A DNA stretch of 52,890 bases from positions 1-52,890 of the forward strand of contig JANXYO010000110.1 in the NCBI GenBank assembly GCA_025356015.1, given 5' to 3'. Source of the stretch: Spirochaetaceae bacterium. Lineage in GTDB: Bacteria; Spirochaetota; Spirochaetia; Treponematales; Rectinemataceae. Positions 9,374 through 17,944 of the stretch are shown here, in pieces. The first letter of the stretch is position 1. Each line of letters begins with the position of its first letter. Below the pieces are notes generated by a model that was given only the letters and a program-made list of their open reading frames with translations, did no database searches and was not told the origin of the DNA. The translations under genes and the position numbers were made by a program.

Positions 9374-10546
9374 CTACTTCGACTGCGACCTGGTCTTTGT
9401 GTAGACGTCGAACCAGACCGCTCCGAGGAGGACGAAGCCCTTGATCGACTGCTGCCAGTCGACGCTCACTCCCATGATGGACATGCCGTTGTTGAGGACG
9501 GCCATCACGAAGCCTCCGACGATGGTGCCGATCACGGTCCCGATGCCACCCGAGGCCGAGGCGCCGCCGATGAAGCATGCGCCGATGGCGTCGAGCTCGA
9601 AGCCGGTGCCGGCCTTGGGCGTCGCCGCGTTGAGCCTGCCAGCGACGATGAGCCCGGCCAGGGCCGAGAGGACGCCCATGTTCACGTAGACCCAGAACAT
9701 GATCCGGTTGGTCTTCACGCCGGAGAGCCTGGCCGCCTTCTCGTTGCCGCCAAGGGCGTAGATGTGGCGGCCAGCGATGGTTCTCTGGGTGACGAAGGTG
9801 TAGATCAGGATGAGGGCGACCAAGATGATCAGGATGATGGGGAGGCCGTTGTAGCCTGCGAACTCATAGGTAAGGAAGTTGATGGCCGCCACGATGAGGA
9901 GGATGGAGACGATGTCCATCCACAGGGGGATGACCTCGAAGTGGTATTTCTGCTTGGTCCTGCGCGAGTGGAGCATCACGGCCGCGAGGATCACCGAGAC
10001 CAGGGCTCCGGCGCACAGGGCGATGACGTTGAGCTTGCCCCAGCGCGTGTCCATGAGGGGCAGGTAGCCCGCGGCCATCGCCTGGAAGGACTTGGCGAAG
10101 GGGGACTTGGTCTGGCCCTGGAGCATCGCCATCGTGAAGCCGCGGAAGATGAGCATGCCCGCCAGGGTGACGATGAAGGCGGGGATTCGCAGGAAGGCGA
10201 TGAAGTAGCCGTGGAAGGCGCCCGCGGCGGCCCCGATGAGGAAGCCGACGAGCATCGCGGGCAGGACGCCCATGTTGTAGTCGACCATCAGGACGGCCGA
10301 GACGGCGCCGACGAAGGCCGCTACCGATCCCACCGAGAGGTCGATGTTGCCTGTCACGATGCACAGCAGCATGCCGATCGCCAGGATGAGGATGTAGCTG
10401 TTCTGGAGCACCAGGTTGGTCACGTTCATGGGCTTGAACATGATGCCGCCCGTGGTGATCTGGAAGAGCCCCATTATGAAGGCAAGGGCGATCACCATGC
10501 CGTACTGGCGCAAGTTGTTCTTGAAAAGCCGGCCGATCGTGGTCAT
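9374..10546 (-). CDS. gguB: Multiple-monosaccharide ABC transporter permease (GguB/MmsB type)
   Basis: This inner-membrane permease of the ribose/xylose ABC family is 390 aa with many hydrophobic helices. It contains the family stretch [22 protein letters not shown] and the coupling region [23 protein letters not shown] long insert (about residues 185-240, [13 protein letters not shown]) is characteristic of the XylH/GguB branch. ATG 10546 overlaps the ATPase stop by four bases (ATGA); the longer open frame upstream is only read-through in the ATPase gene. It would work with ChvE (12296-13363) and GguA. GguAB-ChvE systems take up several hexoses and pentoses. Confidence 0.9.
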   Translation of the reverse strand: MTTIGRLFKNNLRQYGMVIALAFIMGLFQITTGGIMFKPMNVTNLVLQNSYILILAIGMLLCIVTGNIDLSVGSVAAFVGAVSAVLMVDYNMGVLPAMLVGFLIGAAAGAFHGYFIAFLRIPAFIVTLAGMLIFRGFTMAMLQGQTKSPFAKSFQAMAAGYLPLMDTRWGKLNVIALCAGALVSVILAAVMLHSRRTKQKYHFEVIPLWMDIVSILLIVAAINFLTYEFAGYNGLPIILIILVALILIYTFVTQRTIAGRHIYALGGNEKAARLSGVKTNRIMFWVYVNMGVLSALAGLIVAGRLNAATPKAGTGFELDAIGACFIGGASASGGIGTVIGTIVGGFVMAVLNNGMSIMGVSVDWQQSIKGFVLLGAVWFDVYTKTRSQSK

Positions 10547-12084
10547 ACCTTCGTCCCTCGCTTGTGGTTCATTATGCAGCCCATGATGCTCTCCTGGGAG
10601 GCGTGTTCGCGGTCGAGCTCGCCGGATATCTCGCCCTCGGTCACGACGTATATCCTGTCGCACATGCCCAGGAGCTCGGGCATCTCCGAGGAGATCATTA
10701 TGATCGACTTCCCCTCGGAAGCAAGACGGTTGATGATCGTGTAGATCTCGTATTTTGCGCCGACGTCGATACCCCTGGTCGGCTCGTCCAGGATGAGGAT
10801 GTCGGGCTCGGCCATGATCCATTTCGAGAGGACGACCTTCTGCTGGTTTCCTCCCGAGAGGCTCTCGACGACCTGATCTAGGCCCGTGCAGCGGATCCTC
10901 ATCTGCTGCTGCTGCTCCGAGGCCGCGCGGTTCTCGAGGCCCTGGTTTATCACCTGGCCATTGCTGACCTTCCCGAGGCTCGCGAGGGAGATGTTCGATT
11001 TTATGTCCTCGATGAGGACGAGGCCGAAGTTCTTGCGGTCCTCGGTCACATAGGCGATTCCCTGCTCTATCGATTCGCTCACCGAGTGCAGGTGCAGCTC
11101 GACACCGTCCTTGAAGATCCTCCCCGAGTGGCGCTTGCCATAGGAGCGGCCGAACAGGCTCATCGCGAGCTCGGTGCGGCCCGCGCCCATGAGGCCTGCG
11201 AGGCCGACGACCTCGCCGCGGCGCAGGTCGAGGGAGATGTTGCTGATGACCTTCCGGTCCTCATACTGGGGGTGGTAGACGTTCCAGTCCTCGACCCTGA
11301 ACACGACCTCTCCGACCTTGGAGACGCGCTTTGGGAAGCGGTCCACGATCTCCCGGCCGACCATGCTCTTGATGATGCGCTCCTGGTCGATCTGGCGAGA
11401 GGCGTTGTCGAGGGTCTCGATGACCTTGCCGTCGCGCAAGATCGTGATCGAGTCGGAGACGCGGGCGATCTCCTCGAGCTTGTGCGAGATGAGGATCGAG
11501 GTCACCCCCTGCACCTTTAGCTCGAGCAGGAGACCCAGGAGCTTGCTCGACTCCTCGTCGTTCAGGGCGGCGGTGGGCTCGTCGAGGATGAGGAGCTTCA
11601 CCTTCTTTGCGAGGGCCTTGGCGATCTCGACGAGCTGCTGCTTGCCGACCCCTATGTCCGCGATGAGGGTATTCGGGTTCTCATTGAGGCCGACCTTGGC
11701 AAGGAGTTCGCCGGCGGCTGCCGTCGTCCTGTGCCAGTCGATCACTCCGGCCTTCGCGCGCTCGTTCCCGAGGAAGATGTTCTCGCCGATCGAGAGGTAG
11801 GGGATGAGGGCGAGCTCCTGGTGGATGATGACGATTCCCCGGCGTTCGCTGTCGGCTATGCTCTTGAAGCGGCACTCCGAGCCTTCGTAGTTGATCGAAC
11901 CCGAGTAGTCACCGTGCGGGTACACCCCGCTCAGGATCTTCATGAGGGTGGACTTGCCCGCCCCGTTCTCGCCAACCAGGGCGTGGATCTCGTCCCGGGC
12001 CACCTTCATGCTCACATCATCGAGGGCCTTCACTCCCGTGAAGGTCTTCGTGATGCTCTTCATCTCAAGGATAGTGTCCGACAT
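10543..12084 (-). CDS. gguA: Multiple-monosaccharide ABC transporter ATPase (GguA type)
   Basis: This double-domain sugar ABC ATPase has 513 aa. The first domain has Walker [10 protein letters not shown] at 38-46, signature [14 protein letters not shown] and Walker [12 protein letters not shown]. The second has the degenerate Walker [11 protein letters not shown] usual in this family, signature [14 protein letters not shown] and Walker [16 protein letters not shown] 12084 has GAAGGTGAT directly upstream; the open frame continues to 12201 but without homology. It lies 211 bp downstream of chvE, the gap being filled by a long palindrome, and overlaps gguB by four bases. Confidence 0.92.
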   Translation of the reverse strand: MSDTILEMKSITKTFTGVKALDDVSMKVARDEIHALVGENGAGKSTLMKILSGVYPHGDYSGSINYEGSECRFKSIADSERRGIVIIHQELALIPYLSIGENIFLGNERAKAGVIDWHRTTAAAGELLAKVGLNENPNTLIADIGVGKQQLVEIAKALAKKVKLLILDEPTAALNDEESSKLLGLLLELKVQGVTSILISHKLEEIARVSDSITILRDGKVIETLDNASRQIDQERIIKSMVGREIVDRFPKRVSKVGEVVFRVEDWNVYHPQYEDRKVISNISLDLRRGEVVGLAGLMGAGRTELAMSLFGRSYGKRHSGRIFKDGVELHLHSVSESIEQGIAYVTEDRKNFGLVLIEDIKSNISLASLGKVSNGQVINQGLENRAASEQQQQMRIRCTGLDQVVESLSGGNQQKVVLSKWIMAEPDILILDEPTRGIDVGAKYEIYTIINRLASEGKSIIMISSEMPELLGMCDRIYVVTEGEISGELDREHASQESIMGCIMNHKRGTKV

Positions 12085-12105
12085 ATCACCTTCTAAGGCG
12101 CCCTT

Positions 12106-12282
12106 AATAGTCTCACCGCGGGAGCGCGGAGTCCGCGGAGCGGATAGAGATGGAAGGAGAGTCCGAGTATCGCAGGAACGCGCATCGACACGCCCTAGCA
12201 TGTCCTCGCGATCCTGCGCCCCCCTCTCTCTTCACATTCTCTATCTCTGCGAGCTCCGCGCGCTCCGCGGTGAAATCCTATT
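12106..12282 (-). repeat. 177-bp imperfect palindrome between chvE and gguA
   Basis: The left arm starts AATAG then caccgcgggagcgcggag. The right arm read on the other strand gives AATAG then caccgcggagcgcgcgga. Pairing continues inward through ATAGAGAT-type words and CGCAGGA/TCCTGCG near the centre, so almost the whole gap can fold into one long hairpin. The periodic CTCCGCG words resemble dispersed intergenic repeats seen in many bacteria. It could be a MITE-like element, an mRNA-stabilising or attenuating structure, or both. I cannot count copies elsewhere in the genome. Confidence 0.6.
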
Positions 12283-12295
12283 GCGCTACGCTAGC

Positions 12296-13363
12296 TTACT
12301 TGAGGCCGATCTGGGCGGCGGTGTAGTAGCCGATGTCGACGAGGGCGGACTTGATGTTCGTCTTGTCGACGCTGATGGGCTCACAGAGGTACGAGGGAAT
12401 GATGTGGTTGCCGTTGTTGTAGGTCTTGGTGTCGTTGATCTCGGCGGGCTTGCCGGAGAGGACGGAGTCGACCATGTCGGCGGCGCGCTTGGCGAGGGTG
12501 CGGGTGTCCTTGAAGACGGTCGAGGTCTGCTCGCCGGCGAGGATGGACTTCACCGAGGGGATCTCGGCGTCCTGGCCAGTCACGACGGGGAGGGGCTTGT
12601 TCGCCGCGCCGTAGCCGACCGACTTGAGGGCCGAGAGGATGCCGATGGAGAGGCCGTCATAGGGGGAGAGGACGGCGTCGACGCGGGCGTCGGTGTACTT
12701 GGAGGTCAGGATGTCGTCCATGCGCTTCTGGGCCACGGCGCCGTCCCAGCGGAGGGTGGCGACCTTGGCGAAATCGGTCTGGCCGGACTTGACGACGAGG
12801 ACTCCGGACTTGATGTAGGGACCGAGCTGGGACATGGCGCCGTTGAAGAAGTAGCCGGCGTTGGTGTCGTCGGGGGAACCGGCGAAGAGCTCGACGTTGA
12901 AGGGGCCCTTCTTGCCCTTGTCGAGGCCCAGGGCCTTGACGATGTAGCCGCCCTGGAGGACGCCGACCTTGAAGTTGTCGAAGGTGGCATAGTAGTCGAC
13001 CCAGGGGCTGTTGACGATGAGGCGGTCGTAGGAGATGACCCACACACCGGCCGCATGGGCCTTCTCGAGGACGTTGAAGAGGGCGGCGCCGTCGATGGCG
13101 GCGATCACGAGGACCTTGTTGCCCTTGGTGATCATGTTCTCGACCTGGGCGACCTGGGCGTCGATGTTGTCCTCGGCGTACTGGAGGTCGACCTTGTAGC
13201 CGCGGGCCTCAAGCACTTTCTTCATGTTGCCGCCGTCGGCGATCCAGCGGGCGGAGGACTGGGTGGGCATGGCGATGCCGACAGTCTTCTGGGCGAAGAG
13301 GCTGCCGCCGGCGAAGACGCAGATCGCGAGGACGAGGAGGATGGACTTTCCGAAGCGATTCAT
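12296..13363 (-). CDS. chvE: ChvE-type periplasmic multiple-sugar-binding protein
   Basis: This is the substrate-binding protein for the GguAB transporter, 355 aa. The N-terminus [20 protein letters not shown] is a signal peptide with likely cleavage after SLFA (residue 24). The mature protein opens [19 protein letters not shown], and [33 protein letters not shown] and GQDAEI match the ChvE family of D-xylose/glucose/arabinose binders. ATG 13363 has AAGGAGC upstream; a longer open frame to 13510 has no homology and enters the promoter region. It is the first gene of the operon, divergent from a DeoR regulator. Confidence 0.93.
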   Translation of the reverse strand: MNRFGKSILLVLAICVFAGGSLFAQKTVGIAMPTQSSARWIADGGNMKKVLEARGYKVDLQYAEDNIDAQVAQVENMITKGNKVLVIAAIDGAALFNVLEKAHAAGVWVISYDRLIVNSPWVDYYATFDNFKVGVLQGGYIVKALGLDKGKKGPFNVELFAGSPDDTNAGYFFNGAMSQLGPYIKSGVLVVKSGQTDFAKVATLRWDGAVAQKRMDDILTSKYTDARVDAVLSPYDGLSIGILSALKSVGYGAANKPLPVVTGQDAEIPSVKSILAGEQTSTVFKDTRTLAKRAADMVDSVLSGKPAEINDTKTYNNGNHIIPSYLCEPISVDKTNIKSALVDIGYYTAAQIGLK

Positions 13364-13456
13364 TCGTGGACGCTCCTTGGGGAAGGTGGTGCTGCGGGGA
13401 ATACTCCCGCATGAAACCATTCGATCGCATAGGGACGGATAATTTGTGCCTATTTG

Positions 13457-13473
13457 TTCGTTTGGTTTCGTTT
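13457..13473. promoter_or_regulatory. Candidate DeoR-family operator (TTCGTTT direct repeat)
   Basis: Between divergent chvE and the deoR-type gene sits TTCGTTT at 13457-13463 and again at 13467-13473, exactly 10 bp apart, in an A/T-richer patch. Tandem TTCGTTT-like words are common operators of DeoR-family repressors. The position would let the adjacent DeoR protein control both chvE-gguAB and itself. The assignment rests on motif resemblance and location. Confidence 0.4.
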
Positions 13474-13575
13474 CAGATCGCAGGCTAGCACGGCTTTCCC
13501 AAGCCGTCAATGAAAAAACTTGCGGCTTTGCCCCACTTGCCCCTACAATGGACGGCTACTAGGAGCCTCCAGCCC

Positions 13576-14367
13576 ATGTTCGCAGTTGAACGGATCAACA
13601 TCATTCGAAGCTACCTCCGCGAGCACGGCAAGCTCGACGTCCATTCGATCAGCAAGCTGCTCAACGTCTCAGAGGTGACGGTGCGGCGTGACCTCGAGAA
13701 GCTCGAGGCCGAGGGCTCCCTCACCCGCCTCCACGGAGGGGCCATCCTCGCCGAGCCGGAAACCCTGCCGGAATCCAGGGAGGCGACCGAGGAGGAGCGC
13801 CGGGAGGAGGAGGACCTCGAGGAGATAGCCCGGGTCGCCTTCCTCATGGTGAGGGACAACGACGTCATCATGCTCACGAACGGCTCCATCGCCCTCCGCC
13901 TCGCCCGCAAGCTCGCCGGGCGCTCCGGGGTGACGGTCCTCACCAATGACATCATGGCGGCCCTCGAGGTCTCGTCCCAGAACGCCAACAAGGCAGTCCT
14001 TCTCGGAGGAAGCCCCGACGCCGAGAGCAAGGCTGTCTTCGGCAGCCTCTCCGAGGCCAATGTCCAGAAATTCTTCGTGAACAGGATCTTTGTCCAGGTG
14101 GACGGGATCAGCGAGCAGCTCCAGCTCACCGTCTCGAGCCAGGAGAAGGCCGCCCTGATCCGGGAGGCCCTGGCCTGCTCCGAGGAGAAGATCATCCTCT
14201 GCGAGGCCGCCCGTTTCTCGCGCAACGCCTTCTACCGCCTCGGCCCCCTCTCCCTCGCCAGCAAGGTGATCACCAACACCTCGGTGCAGGAGAGCTACAA
14301 GACCCGCATCTTCGCCATGGATCTCCAGCTATTCACCTCGATCAACGCCTTCGAGGGGGGGGCCTAG
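13576..14367 (+). CDS. DeoR-family transcriptional regulator
   Basis: This cytoplasmic sugar-phosphate-responsive repressor has 263 aa. The N-terminal helix-turn-helix reads ERINIIRSYLREHGKLDV, then SKLLNVSEVTVRRDLEKLE and the family hallmark LHGGAIL. The C-terminal DeoR sensor domain (about 80-240) shows VIMLTNGSIALRLARKL and VLTNDI. I start at ATG 13576, with AGGAG at 13561-13565, because the frame upstream to 13510 lies in the divergent promoter. Four bases separate its stop from the next ATPase gene. It is divergent from chvE, and candidate operator repeats lie between them. Confidence 0.9.
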   Translation: MFAVERINIIRSYLREHGKLDVHSISKLLNVSEVTVRRDLEKLEAEGSLTRLHGGAILAEPETLPESREATEEERREEEDLEEIARVAFLMVRDNDVIMLTNGSIALRLARKLAGRSGVTVLTNDIMAALEVSSQNANKAVLLGGSPDAESKAVFGSLSEANVQKFFVNRIFVQVDGISEQLQLTVSSQEKAALIREALACSEEKIILCEAARFSRNAFYRLGPLSLASKVITNTSVQESYKTRIFAMDLQLFTSINAFEGGA

Positions 14368-14371
14368 GCCC

Positions 14372-15865
14372 ATGGGCGCCCCCCTCCTCGAGCTGCGCTC
14401 CCTTGGCAAGGTCTTCTCGGTGGATTTCGCCCTCGAGGACATATCCCTCTGCCTCGAGTCCGGCGAGGTGAACGTCCTCGTCGGCCAGAACGGCTCGGGC
14501 AAGTCGGCCCTCATGAAACTCATCTGCGGACAGTACGTCAGCGACTCGGGTTCCCTCCTTCTCGGCGGGGAGGAGGTCGGCTTCCCCTCGATCCACGATT
14601 CCCGGAAGGCCGGCATCGCCTACCAGCAACAGGATCCCCAGCTCTACGACAACCTCAGCGTCGCCGAGAACGTCTTCTTCCATCACTTCACGCGGCGGCG
14701 CTTCCTGCCAAGCACGATAAACCCCTGGAGGCTCAAGAAGGAGTGCGCAGAGCTCTTCGAGAGGCTCGGCATCGCGATCGATCCGGCCGCCCTCATAGCG
14801 AAGCTCGGCTACACCCAGCGCCTCCTGGTCATGGCTGCCCAGACCTTCGTCGCCCCGGGTGCCCGTGTCGTCATCTTCGACGAGCCCACGGCCGGCATGA
14901 CCGACCCCGAGCGCGAGATCCTCTTCAACATGGTCGGCGAGATCAGGGGCCGCGGCATCGGCGTCTTCTACATCTCCCACAAGCTCGACGAGATACCCAT
15001 GGTCGGCGACAGGGTCACGGTGATCCACAAGGGAAGGATCGCCGGGAGCCTTGGCGTGGCCGAGGCCGACAGGGATACCCTGATCCGCCTTATGACGGGC
15101 CGGACCTGCTCGGAGCGCTACCCCCGGCTCAAGGTCGAGCGCGGCCCCTCCATCCTCAGTGTGGACCACCTGCAGAGCGGCTCGGTGCTCAAGGACGTGA
15201 GCTTCAACCTGAGGCGCGGGGAGATCCTCGGCATCACCGGCCTCATGGGCTCGGGCCGCACCCGGCTCGCCAACTGCCTCTTCGGCCAGATCAGGCCCGG
15301 CGGCGGCTCGATCAGGATCGAGGGCGCCCACGCCACCTTCTCCCACCCCTCCGAGGCCCTGGCCAGGGGAGTGGCCCTGATCCCCGAGGACCGCGAGCAG
15401 AACGCCGTCTTCAATTTCCAGGACATCGTCCAGAACATGTCCCTCGCCTCCCTCCTGCGTTTCAAGGGCGATGCCGGCCTCGACACCTTCTACATGCACG
15501 AGCTCACCGACGAGTACATCAGGATCCTCGGCATCATCCCCGGCCACCCGAACGACCTCATGCGGAGCTACTCCGGCGGCAACCAGCAGAAGGTCGTGGT
15601 GGCGCGCTGGCTCATGAGCCTGTGCAGGATCTTCATCATGGACGAGCCCACGAGGGGAGTCGACGCGGCGGCGAGGATAGACATCTACAACGCGATGAAC
15701 GACCTCATCACCAAGGGCGCCTCTATCATCCTCATCTCCTCCGATGTTGACGAGATCCTGGGCATGTGCGACCGGGTCCTGGTCCTCGCAGGAGGCAGGA
15801 TCGCCTGCGACCTGCCCCGGGGCGAGGCCACCAAGGCCCAGATCATCGACTTCGCCTCGGCCTAG
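14372..15865 (+). CDS. Lone double-domain sugar ABC ATPase
   Basis: This 497-residue ATPase is of the RbsA/MglA family. The first domain has Walker A GQNGSGKSA (38-46) and Walker B VVIFDEPTAGM. The place of its LSGGQ-like signature reads LGYTQRLLVM, unlike the usual LSVGQQQMVEIA. The second domain has the family's degenerate Walker A GLMGSGRTRL, a good signature [14 protein letters not shown] and Walker B FIMDEPTRGVD. The gene is cotranscribed with the DeoR regulator (4-bp gap), but no permease or binding protein follows. It may serve permeases encoded elsewhere or have a regulatory role. ATG 14372 follows a purine-rich GAGGGGG. Confidence 0.88.
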   Translation: MGAPLLELRSLGKVFSVDFALEDISLCLESGEVNVLVGQNGSGKSALMKLICGQYVSDSGSLLLGGEEVGFPSIHDSRKAGIAYQQQDPQLYDNLSVAENVFFHHFTRRRFLPSTINPWRLKKECAELFERLGIAIDPAALIAKLGYTQRLLVMAAQTFVAPGARVVIFDEPTAGMTDPEREILFNMVGEIRGRGIGVFYISHKLDEIPMVGDRVTVIHKGRIAGSLGVAEADRDTLIRLMTGRTCSERYPRLKVERGPSILSVDHLQSGSVLKDVSFNLRRGEILGITGLMGSGRTRLANCLFGQIRPGGGSIRIEGAHATFSHPSEALARGVALIPEDREQNAVFNFQDIVQNMSLASLLRFKGDAGLDTFYMHELTDEYIRILGIIPGHPNDLMRSYSGGNQQKVVVARWLMSLCRIFIMDEPTRGVDAAARIDIYNAMNDLITKGASIILISSDVDEILGMCDRVLVLAGGRIACDLPRGEATKAQIIDFASA

Positions 15866-15959
15866 CTCTGGCCCCGTCGCGGGACCGGCCTGGCATTTCG
15901 GTGGCTCCCCCGCCCCTTGATTGGCGATATTGATCATGTGGACATCAAGGAGACCAAGA

Positions 15960-16445
15960 ATGGCCGATACTCTCTACGAGCTCAGCGCCCGGGCGAACAA
16001 TGGCTCGGAGTTCGCCTTCGACAAGCTGCGGGGCAAGGTGGTGCTCGTCGTCAACACCGCGAGCAAGTGCGGCTTCACCCCCCAGTACAGGGGCCTCGAG
16101 GCCCTGAACCGCAAGTACCGCGACCGCGGCCTTGTCGTGGTCGGCTTCCCCTGCGACCAGTTCGGCCACCAGGAGCCCGCGGGGGACGAGGAGATCAAGG
16201 GCTTCTGCGAGCTCAATTTCGGCGTGACCTTCCCCCTCATGGCCAAGATCGAGGTAAACGGGAATGGGACCCACCCGGTATTCTCCTTCCTCAAGTCCAG
16301 GGCGGCAGGATTCGGCGGCCGCAGGATCAAGTGGAACTTCACGAAGTTCCTGGTGATGCCAGACGGCACGACGGTGCGCCGCTTCCCGCCCCAGACCGAG
16401 CCCGAGGCCATCGAGGCTGACATCGAGGCCGCCCTAGGGAACTAG
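15960..16445 (+). CDS. Glutathione peroxidase family thiol peroxidase (Cys type)
   Basis: This GPx-family peroxidase of 161 aa reduces hydroperoxides in the cytoplasm, in bacteria usually with thioredoxin. The catalytic tetrad is visible: Cys37 in NTASKCGFTPQY (cysteine, not selenocysteine), Gln71 in FGHQEP, and Trp125-Asn126 in KWNFTKF. I start at ATG 15960, with AAGGAG at 15947-15952; the open frame from 15921 adds unrelated residues. The stop codon lies within a 21-bp tandem duplication. It is 94 bp downstream of the ABC ATPase and may have its own promoter. Confidence 0.93.
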   Translation: MADTLYELSARANNGSEFAFDKLRGKVVLVVNTASKCGFTPQYRGLEALNRKYRDRGLVVVGFPCDQFGHQEPAGDEEIKGFCELNFGVTFPLMAKIEVNGNGTHPVFSFLKSRAAGFGGRRIKWNFTKFLVMPDGTTVRRFPPQTEPEAIEADIEAALGN

Positions 16446-16477
16446 AGGCGGGCCCTAGGGAACTAGAGGCGGGCCCT
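16432..16477. repeat. 21-bp tandem duplication over the gpx stop codon
   Basis: The unit ccctagggaactagaggcggg occurs at 16432-16452 and 16453-16473 with four further matching bases. The first copy contains the peroxidase stop codon TAG. Twenty-one bases is a whole number of codons, so either copy would end the protein at the same residue. It looks like a recent replication-slippage event. Confidence 0.85.
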
Positions 16478-16522
16478 CATGGGACCAATGAAGGGGAGCT
16501 AGTCCTCGTCCGAGGCCCCGCC

Positions 16523-17944
16523 CTAGCCCCTTCCCAGGCTGATTCCGTAGTCGGCGATCTTCTCGGCTAGGGTCTTCCTCGTGACGCCAAGGGCCTCGGC
16601 TGTCCGCGTCTTGTTCCAGCCCAGACGCTCGAGGGTGGCGAGGATGAGCCTTCGCTCGTGGCGCGCCACCACGGTGTCGCGCAACTCCTTAAGGGTGGCG
16701 ATCGAGGCCAGGCCCGCGTCGTCACCTGTTCCGCAGGGCAGGTCAGGGACCTGGGCGCCCAGGTGGGCCTGGCCGGCGACCACCGTCGAAAGCTCCACCG
16801 TGCCCCCCCGGCAGAGCAGGACGGCCTGATTCACGGCGTTCTGCAGTTCGCGCACGTTCCCCGGCCAGTCGTGGGCAGCCCAGAGCTCCATGACCTCGGC
16901 CGAGACCCCCGTCACGGGGCGGTTGTACTTCGAGGCGTACTTCGCGATGAAGAAGTCGACGAGGAGCGGTATGTCGCCCCGCCTTTCCCGAAGGGGCGGG
17001 AGGCGGAGGTTCACGATGTTGATGCGCCAGTAGAGGTCGCTGCGGAAATCGCCCCGGCGCATGAGCTCGGCCAGGTCCTTGTTGGTCGCGGCGATCACCC
17101 TTATGTCGACGCTCACCCTTTTGCTTCCCCCCACCCGCTCGAAGCTCGATTCCTCGAGCACGCGCAGGAGCTTCGCCTGGACCGATAGGGACATGTCTCC
17201 TATCTCGTCCAGGAAGAGGGTTCCGCGGTGGGCGAGCTCGAACTTCCCAAGGCGCTTCTCGACCGCCCCCGTGAAGGAACCCTTCTCGTGGCCGAAGAGC
17301 TCGGAAAGCAGGAGGCTCTCGGAAAGGGCAGCGCAGTTGAGGCTCACGAAGGGCCTCTCCCGCCGCGAACCGGTGAAGTGGATATAGCGGGCCATCACCT
17401 CCTTCCCGGTGCCGCTCTCCCCGGTCAGGAGAACGGTCGCCTCGCTGTCCTTGACCCGGTCGGCCAGGTCGAGGAGGGAGCGGTAGCGCGGGTCCGAGGT
17501 GACGATGTCGTGGCCGTAGAGGTTGGTCATCAGCTCGCGCCGGAGGTAGGCGTTGTCGCGGCGCAGCCTGACAAGCTCGATGCTCCGCCTCACTGTCTCG
17601 AGCAGGTGGGCGTTGTCTATGGGCTTGAGGATGTAGTCGGCTGCCCCGTCCTTCATCGCGCGCACCGCCGACTCGACCGAGCCGTAGCCGGTGACCATGA
17701 CGACGGGAAGGTCGGGATCGAGCGCGTGGAGCTCGGCGAGGAGCTCGCCACCGCGGTCATGGCCGTCGAGCCTCACGTCGAGCACGGCGGCGGCGAAATC
17801 CCCGCCCTCCATGAGGGCGAGGGCCTCGTCGGCGCTCCCCGTCGTGGCCGGATCAAAGCCCTCCCGCCTAAAGAAGCGCTCGAGCCCGATCCTGATCCCT
17901 TCCTCATCGTCGACGATGAGGATTCGTCGCCCGCTCCCGGTCAT
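16523..17944 (-). CDS. NtrC-family sigma-54 response regulator
   Basis: This sigma-54 activator has 473 aa. The receiver domain has Asp56 (VLDVRLDG) and Lys107 (ILKPID). The AAA+ domain has Walker A GESGTGKE at 175-182, the sigma-54 loop GSFTGA at 222-227 (a Ser variant of GAFTGA) and Walker B GTLFLDEIGD near 241-250. The C-terminal FIS-type helix-turn-helix reads GWNKTRTAEALGVTRKTLAEKI. ATG 17944 overlaps the kinase stop by four bases (ATGA); the longer frame to 18340 is read-through in the kinase gene. The kinase at 17941-20166 is the clear partner. No strong -24/-12 promoter was found nearby. Confidence 0.93.
   Translation of the reverse strand: MTGSGRRILIVDDEEGIRIGLERFFRREGFDPATTGSADEALALMEGGDFAAAVLDVRLDGHDRGGELLAELHALDPDLPVVMVTGYGSVESAVRAMKDGAADYILKPIDNAHLLETVRRSIELVRLRRDNAYLRRELMTNLYGHDIVTSDPRYRSLLDLADRVKDSEATVLLTGESGTGKEVMARYIHFTGSRRERPFVSLNCAALSESLLLSELFGHEKGSFTGAVEKRLGKFELAHRGTLFLDEIGDMSLSVQAKLLRVLEESSFERVGGSKRVSVDIRVIAATNKDLAELMRRGDFRSDLYWRINIVNLRLPPLRERRGDIPLLVDFFIAKYASKYNRPVTGVSAEVMELWAAHDWPGNVRELQNAVNQAVLLCRGGTVELSTVVAGQAHLGAQVPDLPCGTGDDAGLASIATLKELRDTVVARHERRLILATLERLGWNKTRTAEALGVTRKTLAEKIADYGISLGRG

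Noticed and set aside
9369-9578. N-terminal extension of the SDR protein to 360 residues
   Set aside because: The added part is low-complexity Arg/His-rich sequence inside the permease gene. The Rossmann motif fixes the start at 9368.
16446-16522. Terminator between the peroxidase and the converging regulator
   Set aside because: GC-rich words can pair over a distance, but there is no compact stem or T-run beyond the tandem duplication.
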